This document shows, in pieces, positions 55,487-64,000 of a DNA stretch of 64,000 bases. The DNA comes from Rhineura floridana (taxonomy: Eukaryota; Chordata; Lepidosauria; Squamata; Rhineuridae). A program made the position numbers and the translations under genes. The stretch spans positions 95,563,527-95,627,526 of the forward strand of contig NC_084486.1 in NCBI RefSeq assembly GCF_030035675.1. The letters run 5' to 3'. The notes under the pieces were generated by a model. It was not told the origin of the DNA, searched no databases, and saw nothing but the letters and a program-made list of their open reading frames with translations. Every line of letters begins with the position of its first letter. The stretch's first letter is position 1.

Positions 55487-55852
55487 AAAGTGAACCGACC
55501 TAATTCACCAATCCCAGGCTTATGTGTGGATTGGAATGCACCTATCAGTCAAACTGTACACTTCTTTGATTTTTGTGATGCAGTTTCAGTTCCAAAAATG
55601 CACACCAAAAAGGCATATTTTATGGTGAAATGCATTAAAAGTAATCTTCTACAGGAAAGATGTATTGAAAACCATCCCCAAAGGCATGATTTTAGGGGAC
55701 AAATGCATATAAAATGCATGTACAATTTCAAATAAAATTTTTCATGTGTTTTTAAAAACAAATCTGCAAAAAAACCCAGGATGGAATGAACCTATGATTT
55801 AGCACATACAGAACTGACACAGAATGGAAATAGACTGATCCAGCCATCCCTT
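55487..55852 (+). repeat. A/T-rich TAGGGATGG-type repeat, probable diverged copy 6
   Basis: It has family-like wording (TTTTTGTGATGCAGTTTCAG, AAAAATGCACACC, ACAAATGCATATAAAATGCA) and the right end GATCCAGCCATCCCTTA. The identity is low, so the assignment is tentative. Confidence 0.45.
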
Positions 55853-56475
55853 ATTCTTTATGAAATTAATAACTCTACATGGTTTTGATGGAATTTTACG
55901 CAGTATTAACGGAAGTATAGTACCCAGATCATAAGAAGCAATAATTCCACTCCAGTCAGACTGAGTTTGGAATACTGTCTTTTGTTCAGAGTGCCACATT
56001 TTAAGAAACACATTGACACACAAGAGCATGTCCAGAGGAGGGCAACCAAGATGGTGATGGACTGGAAACACAGTCTTATGAGAAATGGTACAAAGTGCTG
56101 GGTATGTTTAGCCTGGAGAAAAGATGATTAAGAAAAGACATCCTAACAGTCTTCAAATATCTAAAGAGCTGTCATGTAGAGCATGGGGGCAGACTTGTTT
56201 TCTGTTGCTCCAGCAAGCAGGACTATAACTAATTAGTGGAAACTGCCAAGAAGCAAATTTCAACTGAACATTTGGGAAAAGTTGCTGAGAGGTGTTTGGT
56301 GGTGGAACACTGTCTCAGGAGGTGGTGGTAGCTTTCCTTTGCTGGGGCAGAGGCTGGACAGCCATCAGTCAAGAATGCTGTAGTTGAATCCTGCACTGGA
56401 GACTCTGCATTTAGCAGGGAGCTGCACTAGAGGACCTCCAACTCTTCAATGCTATACGAAATAATTTGTGTTCAA
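55853..56475 (+). mobile_element. CR1 LINE 3' fragment, plus strand, old
   Basis: The broken plus-strand coding matches the CR1 C-terminus (AGGGCAACCAAGATGGTGAT for QRATKMV-like sequence, then CAGGAGGTGGTGGTAGCTTT for the LPREVV-like segment and GGCAGAGGCTGGACAGCCAT for RLDSH-like). It ends in a worn CR1 3' motif (GACCTCCAACTCTTCAATGC). Many stops; the oldest CR1 here. Confidence 0.78.
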
Positions 56476-58379
56476 ATTGTCCTGTGATTAGTTTGTTATT
56501 CTTTTCTTATATGAAATTTTCACTCAAGCCCCCTCGCAGGAAATGCGGGCCTCTAGTTTGGATGTCTGAGTAGCAGTCTTTCCTCAACACACACACTCCT
56601 AAGATATGTGTAAATAATGATATTTAATCAGCTAGCAAACAGTGAATCAACAAGAGATTAGCAACATAGGAAACATTTCAAAAATATATTGTAGTCCAAC
56701 ATGTCCCACCTTCTCCCAAGGTCCAGCTATGCTAAAGGAAGTCTGTGCCCTTAGGTCTTTAAGTCAGTTCAGCGACACAGCCAAGGAGTGGGGGTTTTCT
56801 AGATGCAGAATGTGAGACCATTGCAGCATCTTGTTCTGGCCAAGAGGCTGCAGCAACTGGGGTGCATTGCAATGAGGAACTCCAAAGAGCAGGTAGCAGC
56901 AAAGATGCTTCTGCGGCTCTGCAGCTCCAAGCTAATAGGAATTGTCTAGGCAGATCCAAGGTACCAGAGTAGTTCTAAGCTTCCCCTCCCAGATGTGGTT
57001 TCAGCAAGCATTAATTCAGCCAAGAAAACTTAGCAATTCTTTTTTTTAAAAGGAGAACAGTTCAACTCTTCAATCTTCTCTCCCCTTCACAAAGGGAAAA
57101 GTAGTTCAATTATTTCCTTGACCAGATCTGTGACTCCTGCTCTGTACATGTTAACTTTTCTTGAGGTGAACCAGCGTCCAGCAGCACCCTTACTGAGGAT
57201 AGCTAGCTGACGAGAATGCACAAATGGCCTAGGCACTCTTCTGTTTGTTAAGGTATTCCAACTACAGTAAAACATAAAGTACAACTCTACCCCACATGCA
57301 AATGAATGTTGCATGCTGGGTCTGGATGCAAAGTTTTCTCTGCACATTTCTGCTTCCATCACTTGGTGGAGTGTGTTTGTTTTTCTACAGCTTTACATCA
57401 GCCAGGTTGACCACAATGTTGCTAAACTACCTAAAGAAGTTTGACCAATATTGTGATGTGGACTGAGTATAAGCTAGCATCATGGTGAAGCAGCCATGTG
57501 ATCAATGTGCATTGCTTCCCAACCATATACTTTTGTTTAATAGTGTTCCTTAAGGTTCAACTATTCATAAGTACTCACACAACAACCCACTAGCTATATA
57601 TACTAAAGTTAGGGTTATTGCATAATACATTGCCAGGATCAATAAGCTTATAGACTGCAATCTAGACATGGCAGGTTAATCAACACTAGAAAGCAGTCCT
57701 TGAGTGCAGGCTTTGGAGTCCATTGTGTTTGCCACTCACCCCATCTTTCTTTTTGATCTATTTTGCTGCATCCTCCTTCTTCACCCTCCCTTACTCCACA
57801 GGAGGTTACTTTATTAAGCACTGCTTGCTCACTCTTAACTCATAGTTTCACCTTAGGTTCCTGTGGGTTAATTAAACCTTAGAGAAGCTGATATTCAAGA
57901 GAAAAGTATGGTCATCTTTCCATACAGCAAAAGCACAGTTGCTGCCTGACAGTTTTAATATGGAGCACTTATCTCAGCAGGGATAGTTTTATGCACTTCA
58001 GAGAAGACAAGCTTCTAACTTAACAGTTTCTGCCTAACTCCCCCCTACCCAAGTCCCCATACATACGGATAAGCCCTGTAATAACTGCTTCGCCCTCTCA
58101 CTGTTCTGCAGCCCTTATCTCATTGCCATTTCAGCTTCGGTTATTTATCTGCTACCAATAAGGAAAAATGAAGATGTCTCCACCTTATTGTAATCTTATG
58201 CATATGTTGCTCAGCAGTGTGACTCACAAAGGATTGTGCATGTCTATCATGGGGAGAAACTCCGGTAAACACAAGATGGCAGACAGACTTTGAGCACATT
58301 CTACAGAAGGCTTTGAACACATTCTGCCTCCACACCCACAGGAAGACTCAGGACACAGACATGGATTTATGTTATATAT
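56476..58379. other. No gene recognised; possibly old LTR-type sequence
   Basis: There is no supported gene. The stretch around 56590-57460 has an ATAATGATATTTAATCAGCT run and patchy GC-rich segments reminiscent of an antisense solo LTR, but I found no paired copy or clear ends. Confidence 0.35.
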
Positions 58380-58824
58380 TTATTTAAAATACAACAAATT
58401 TTTGGAGAAACTTGCAGCTTGCCCCTCTAGCTCCCAAGGCTCCAAAGATGTTGTGGCATCTGCACCGGGTCTGGTGATGCGCCTGGGGCCAAAAGCTCCA
58501 TCTGGAAGTGAGATAGGGTGTCATCCGGAGGCTTGGAACATGCCTGGCCACAGATAAATATTAAAGCATAAACTGTGTAAAATGAACGCCCTCACCACAT
58601 AATCCAGACTGATCTGGAAGTTTGTGCATTGACAACACACATAGTCGCCTGTTTGTCATACCAGAACCAAACAGTGCAGTTCTGGAAGATCAAGGGCCAA
58701 AGGTGTACTGCCACAACAATGGGGAAGAATGCCAGGAATGTCAGGTCCACTATGGCCCCAGCATCTCTCCAGGCCTAGGGCCAGCATTCAGCACACCACT
58801 GATCCCTGAAAATAACCCTGAAGG

Positions 58825-59640
58825 CTAATCCCCCCCCCCGGCTGCAGCTGACATTACCTGAAGCTCAGCTTCCAGCAGCAACTCATCCCTCCAAGAGACA
58901 CCACTGGACTCCTTGAGAAAGGTCATCCACATCCGCAAGTCCTCATGCATAGCTGAGGACATGTGGATGAAATGAAAAAAAGAGCACACACCTTTCATGG
59001 CATTGCATAGACGCCTGAGGAATGCTCTGCCAGGGGAAATAACCTTGGAAGCAAAAACCAAATGCCCAGCTAACACCTGGAGCTGGAGGAGAGTAAGTTT
59101 CCTGGCCGTCAGTGCCTCCCTCAGCTGAGAGCACAGCTTGTCGCTAGGCAACTTAGAGCACTGAGAGATGGTGTCGAGAAGAACGACCAAGAATGTGAGA
59201 GAAGTGAAAGGTCCTTCGGACGTTTCTGGAGCCAGAGGCACACCAAGCTCCTCAGTAAGCCTCTCAAAGTTGCTCATCAAATAAGAACACTGTGAGGTGC
59301 CCGCCGCCCCCACAAACAAAAAATCATCCAAGTAATGGGCAGTAAGGGAAGAACCAGAACTGGCCCTCTCCGCCCATTCAAGGAAGGTACTGAAGGCCTC
59401 GAAGGCAGCACAAAAAATGGAGCATCCCATAGGTATTGCTTTATCTTCATAAAACCTGCCCTGAAACTTGAAACCCAAAAGGTCCATGTCCACAGGGTGA
59501 ACAGGGAGCAGGCAAAAGGCTGACTTAATGTCGCATTTCACCAACAACGCACCCCATCCACCCTGCTGAATGACTCTAACAGCCTCATTGAACAATGTGT
59601 ATCTCATAGAAGCCCTTTCTTGTGGAATACCATCATTCAC
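58825..59640 (-). pseudogene. DIRS-like reverse-transcriptase part of the fossil element
   Basis: This 271-codon stretch holds, in order, GGWGALLVKCDIKSAFCLLP (first catalytic Asp in KCDIKSAF), LLGFKFQGRFYEDKAIPMGC, then LTAHYLDDFLFVGAAGTSQC (catalytic DD in YLDD), NFERLTEELGVPLAPETSEG and LQLQVLAGHLVFASKVISPG. The wording is that of DIRS-group RTs and not LINE or ERV. RNase H sequence follows on the minus strand. It is part of a fossil. Confidence 0.88.
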
Positions 59641-61400
59641 TGACCCCCCCCCTTTAGGGGAGGATAGGTTGTGGATGAGGCAATATTCCCCCAGTTGTTT
59701 CTTGGTGACTGTACCCAGGGGAGAAACTCACAGCTCAGCAAGGGAAGGCCTAGAATAAGTGCCAGAAATCTGGTCCACTGCTATTTCCTTGGCCAACTTG
59801 GCGAAGACCACAGTGGCCAATTCCCTCATGGAGGCTTGGTTAGGGAAAGAAATAGACACCCTGGGTCCGGCATAAAGGATCCTAAAGCCCCCTGTAAACC
59901 CTGACAATAGGAACACGGCTGCGTCACGATCAGGATACGAATTCAACAGTGATGCCAGGGGGGGCAACTTTATGGGGCTCTTAGCTTTGCGGCAGACCTC
60001 CCCCGCCACCTGAGCCATGCTTGGGTTGGGACTGGTTCCCACCTGACTGTTTGGCCTGCCGAGCCCTCGCACTGGAGACATTAGGATGGGATGTGCCATA
60101 GATGCCACAGGCATGCGTAAACTGACATTGTCGGCGGGTGCAGCAACCTGCACTGTTGAAGGCCCAGCAGAACTGCTAGGACTTAACCCACTGCGGCCCC
60201 TGGTCTGAGCCAGGGACCAATGACTGTGTCTGCACCAGAACATGTCCACTATCTGCCCTATCACCAACAGCAGGCCTGGCAGGGGTCATGCAGCACAACA
60301 ACAGACCCTGATGCTCGATGTCCCAGCACATGGTGGGGTCGAGTGCTGCCTATTGCCAGAAATTCTCATCATACCTCCAAAATGCAGTACCCAAGAAGTG
60401 AAGGAAGGCTCTGTGTATAATGTCCTGGTACTTTATCATAGACAAAGCCCTGTATAGGTGTACCTGCATCATCACCCCCATGTACACAGTGTATGTATTG
60501 AGCCAATTGGGCCAAATGTGATCAACCTTCTGCTTCTTGACTGCTTCCTTCTCCTTCAGCTCCTCCCCTTTCTTAGGCTTCACTTCTGCCCAGCGGAAGA
60601 GATGTATTGCCCTACACACGATGGCAAGGACAAGGAAGTAAGTTGTTGTGCCATTGGTGCCATGGGTGGTTGCCAAGAAGCCACAGCCACAGATGGCCAA
60701 GGTAACTGAGGCTGCATGGAAATGAGAATCCTGCCCATGTAGACCATATTTTGGGCTGCAACACATAGCATTGGAGGGACCACAGAAGTGGCATGCCTCA
60801 TCTGAGGGACAGGTGGATTCACAAGTGCATGAGAAAGTGTAGTGACAGAAGGAACAGACTCACTGGGAAGAGTGGCTGTAGAAATCAACGCTATGGATGC
60901 TGAAGGCTCCAACGCAGGCCTGACCGTATCAGTAGTAGAAGATGGGAGTTGTGCATTCAGACGTGGACCCACTGGCATCACCTGCACACAGCTGTCGGGA
61001 ACCGAAGGCACCTCAATCATGTTCCCTGCAGGCACCACTGGGTTCAGACAATCCACTGTAGGTATGCTGGCAACACCTTCCTCCAAAATGGCAACCCTAG
61101 CAACAAGATTGTGCATGAGGTTAGCTTTGGATGCTATCCTGAACAATTTTTTGAGTGGGGACCAGGAGTTAGGACCTGCCCCAGGGACCACCAGGGACTG
61201 GTGCTCCCGTTCCAATGCCTCAATTCTAGCCATAGGGGCCCAAACCCCACATCTTCCTCGTCATCAGATGAGAGGGCTGGTTCAGGAGGGCATTTGGTAC
61301 CTTGTTTGACAACCTTCACTCCCTTTTTTAGTTTGGCCTTCTTAGGAGGCATTGCACTGAATTGCAGGCCCCTGGGAATGCCAATAAGTTAGCTACACTA

Positions 61401-61420
61401 ATGTTACTACTACTACTACT
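61401..61420 (+). repeat. TAC microsatellite
   Basis: A run of ACTACTACTACTACTGCTAC lies in the leader of the DIRS-like fossil. Confidence 0.8.
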
Positions 61421-62629
61421 GCTACTCAAATCACACCCAATAGCTGAGGGGGTAACTAAGACAATGATAATAAAATTATTGTTAATAATAACAATAACAG
61501 CACAACAATGCTAACCAAGAACCAGCAATAGTGGTCACTGAAGGGAATCTAACTGCAGGGGGGGAAAGGCCCCCAGTGGGGAGGGGCAGTGCCCGGAAGA
61601 CACCAATTGGCACCTATTTCCCACCCCAATAGTGACCACAGCCGCACAAGGGACCCCAGGAATTAAAGCTAGGCTGGGGAGGGGGGATAGATTAAACAAC
61701 TAACAACACAAGGGGGGGCGGAAGGCTTCCCCGCTACCCCAAGCTGCCTCCCCCCCGCAATATTTAGCCAGCAATGGGTCCAGTCTATGCCAGGCCTGAG
61801 AAGAGGCCGTGGTGTCTGCACGCCAGCAGGTCACCTTGTAGCGCAGCCAGAAGATTGGCAGGCAGGCTGGAAAAGTGGGCCCAGTGCAAACTGTCAGTAG
61901 GCCCAACCCACCTGGCCACAGGACACCCGGTGGGAACTGACGCGGCCAGAGACCCTATGAAAAGCATACACTGCCGCCACTAGCCTATGGACAGGAATAA
62001 ATCAGCCAACTAGGCACTGGAGATGCATGCCCTGGCACTGATGTGGGGACCAGGGAAACTGCCACTGAAAGGCCTAAGGCAGGATCTCTCCTCATGTTTT
62101 CTTCTCTTCACTGCAGAAGGCTTCGGCATCAGCCCAGCAGCAGGAGCACTGAGCTGCAACTTCCCCTCATGCAGCAAAAAGCATGAAGAGAATTGGGCAC
62201 AGAGCAGCTTTTAAACACAGCTCCCCCCCCAATCCTGATTGGCCAACCATGGCCATGGGACCTGTTTCCCTCCCTCTGGACCATACCACCTTGTCTTCCT
62301 CAAATGAGGGGTGGTGGTGGATGCAAATCTGCCCCTGCAAATGGCGGGAATGGTATACTTACAGCTGACGCTGGTGCAATGTGCTAACTCGGCACTGCAG
62401 GGAAAGTCTGTGCTGCAGTTCATCTCACTTCATCGCAATGCAGTTCTCTACGTATTATACATGATCCAGGGCAATGGACTGAAGCCGAGCAAGTTGGTGT
62501 TTGAAAGGTGTCTGGAGAAGAGGTCTCCTGGGAACATTATGTATGAGTTCTATGGAAGAAGGCAAAGTATATATTAATTCACCTTAAGTTGCTTATAGCT
62601 TATATGCTCCCATTACATTTTCTACCAAA

Positions 62630-62835
62630 TTTTCATAGGACCGTAGGAAGTTGTCTCATACTGAATCAGGCTATTAACCTATCTAGCTTAATATTTTCTA
62701 TGCTCACTGGCAGGGACTGTCTGGGGATTCAGACAGGCAACATTCCCAGCCCTATCTGGAGATGCCAGGGATTGGACCCAGGACCTTTGGCATGCAGAGC
62801 AGAAGCTCTATTGCTGAGCCACAGCCCTTCCAGGT
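62630..62835 (-). mobile_element. tRNA-derived SINE, minus strand
   Basis: On the minus strand it reads GGAAGGGCTGTGGCTCAGCA (A box), GGTCCTGGGTCCAATCCCTG (B box) and AGATGCCAGGGATTGG context, then TAGCCTGATTCAGTATGAGA near the tail. It is the same family as 26308-26500 and one of the better-preserved heads. Confidence 0.87.
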
Positions 62836-63380
62836 AAACCATAGCTCAGTATTTTACACTATGTCTCAGCCTCCTGAAGAGCTGTATCTAAGATTTGCCG
62901 CTCAGCCACCTTCCTAGTTCATCCTTTGAAACAAAATGTGTATTGGGAGAAATGCAAAATTCCTAACATATCAAGGCCGTGTCATAGCAGCCAATTTGTC
63001 TGGCAAATGGGTGCAGTTGTAAAACAGCAAATCTCCAACAACTATCAAATATTAATCAAGAGGAAGATAGGCTGACCTGGTATACATATTACGCTTTATG
63101 TCACAGAGAATGGGTGAAAAAAACACAACAAAAGTTTCTTTTGGTCTACTCACAATGGACATAATGGCTGAGTCAGGGATCAATTGGGAATTATGAGTTA
63201 ATAACAAATATCTATTGTAGCAATTTCAGGGTTGTTTTGCATTTTCCTAATTTCACATTAGTGTTGACCTGCTGAAAACTAGTAGCGTAGGCAAGACCTT
63301 ACTCTTGTATTTAAAAAGCTCCCAGACTGATGACAGATAATATTTAAAGTCAGTCCATTGATTTCCAGAAGTGAAAAAAA
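62836..63380. other. No gene recognised
   Basis: This 0.5-kb stretch has no supported feature. Confidence 0.4.
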
Positions 63381-63765
63381 AAATAATTATGGAAGAGGTA
63401 AACCATTTAGGAAAGAGCCATTTAGGAAAAACCATTTAGGAAAGGCCAGGAGGAAATTCCACAGCCAAGGTGCTACACTTGAAAAGGTCCTCTCCCAAGA
63501 ACACCTCTGATAGAGATGGGACACAGAATGAGGCCTCAGACGATGAACATCGTTAAGACCTGGCTATGCTCCCAGGCATTTTAATGTTTAATGTTAACGT
63601 TTAATGTTTCATGTTTAATGTTCTAGTTTTAAAATCTTGCTGCTATTTGTTATTGATTTTATTGTAATATTGTATTTTAACCTTGTACACCGCCCAGAGA
63701 GCTATTAGCTACAGGCGGTTTATAAATGAAATGAAATGAAATAAATAAATAAATAAACATAAGGT
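63381..63765. mobile_element. Two L2-type 3' fragments in opposite orientation
   Basis: At 63381-63552 AGGAGGAAATTCCACAGCCA and GGTGCTACACTTGAAAAGGT match, in inverse orientation, the L2 C-terminus seen at 47870-47900. At 63553-63765 a plus-strand tail starts GTTAAGACCTGGCTATGCTC, has a TTTAATGT run, then TGTACACCGCCCAGAGAGCT and AGGCGGTTTATAAATGAAAT and an AAATAAATAAAT end. Confidence 0.7.
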
Positions 63766-64000
63766 TGTATTCAATGTGGCACCAAGTAAGATGTTCCGTC
63801 AGTGCAAGGATTTCTGCTTGCGCAGTGGGACTTCCCCCTCCTCTGCTGCCTCCTAAATCTGTTCTAGGGTTCCCTCGACCCTCCAGAGCAGATTTGGGGA
63901 GGGTGCAGGGTGCTCATGGGAGGAGGAGAGGTGTGAAAGTCCCATTGCGCTAGTGGTAATCCTTGTGCTGATGGGACGCATTACTAGAATGCTATCCATA
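63766..64000. mobile_element. Palindromic DNA element at the window edge
   Basis: TCAGTGCAAGGATTTCTGCT, then TGCGCAGTGGGACTT, is mirrored near the right edge by AAGTCCCATTGCGC and AATCCTTGTGCTGATGGGAC. The arms are about 75 bp with mismatches around a GC-rich centre. The right end is probably at or just past the window edge. A related half copy lies at about 45045-45165. Confidence 0.65.

Larger units (their letters stand above)
58380..62350 (-). mobile_element. DIRS-like retroelement fossil (Gag-like, RT, RNase H parts)
   Basis: On the minus strand the order is a 5' leader (about 62350-61353), a Gag-like reading frame starting MPPKKAKLKKGVKVVKQ (61352), a Gag-like region with a zone rich in Pro/Ser/Val (to about 59730), the reverse transcriptase (59640-58825) and an RNase H region (to about 58400). 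The RT type, with HYLDDFLFVG and LLGFKFQGRFY, is that of DIRS/Ngaro-group elements. The tyrosine recombinase part and the far end were not found. The copy looks broken, with several interruptions. The right boundary is uncertain. Confidence 0.8.

Noticed and set aside
60842-61392. Plus-strand frames of 147-155 codons
   Set aside because: They are antisense to the Gag-like part of the DIRS-like fossil, and no motif was found.
1-64000. A previously undescribed multi-gene system
   Set aside because: After reading both strands I see only transposable elements, simple repeats and unclassified DNA. The novelty, if any, is at the level of repeat families.

Overview
This window looks like intergenic or intronic DNA from a squamate reptile (lizard or snake). 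Four things point there: a BovB (RTE) LINE fragment, a SINE whose head is a 5S rRNA copy and whose tail is BovB-like, abundant CR1 and L2 LINE fragments with AATAAATA-type tails, and many palindromic hAT-type miniature elements. The lineage call rests on recognised repeat families and is an inference. I found no intact host protein-coding gene, rRNA or tRNA gene, CRISPR array or operon. Nearly every long reading frame belongs to a transposable element.

Layout. 0-4 kb: right part of a long composite repeat, then two L2 LINE fragments in opposite orientation. 4.5-8.4 kb: a short hAT palindrome, a full-length 5S-derived SINE with a 12-bp target duplication, and a 334-bp near-perfect palindrome with an exact 8-bp target duplication. 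10.8-13.7 kb: a long 5'-truncated CR1 and a fold-back element. 16-19 kb: A/T-rich repeats, SINEs and L2 tails. 20.1-23.8 kb: a mariner-type miniature element, then an A/T-rich repeat split by a 2-kb L1-like element that has an ORF1 but no ORF2, followed by a BovB fragment ending in a hairpin. 24.6-28.4 kb: the longest copy of the composite repeat. 31.2-34.6 kb: an L2 LINE with its 5' region, missing most of the endonuclease, and with a second L2 tail inside it. 38.4-43.8 kb: a CR1 split by an LTR element that itself holds a Tigger-like DNA element. 45.3-52.4 kb: nested hAT elements, L2 tails, SINEs and a third copy of the composite repeat. 53-58 kb: SINE, hAT and CR1 remnants. 58.4-62.4 kb: a fossil DIRS-like retroelement. 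62.6-64 kb: a SINE, L2 tails and a palindromic element cut by the window edge.

There is no gene system here; the value is in the layered insertions, which give relative ages. Most notable are the ORF1-only L1 unit with its 17-bp target duplication, the three-copy composite repeat that carries an L2 fragment at a conserved junction, and a filled/empty site pair for an 8-bp-duplicating element. Many repeat boundaries were placed by eye and may be off by tens of bases unless a target duplication is stated.
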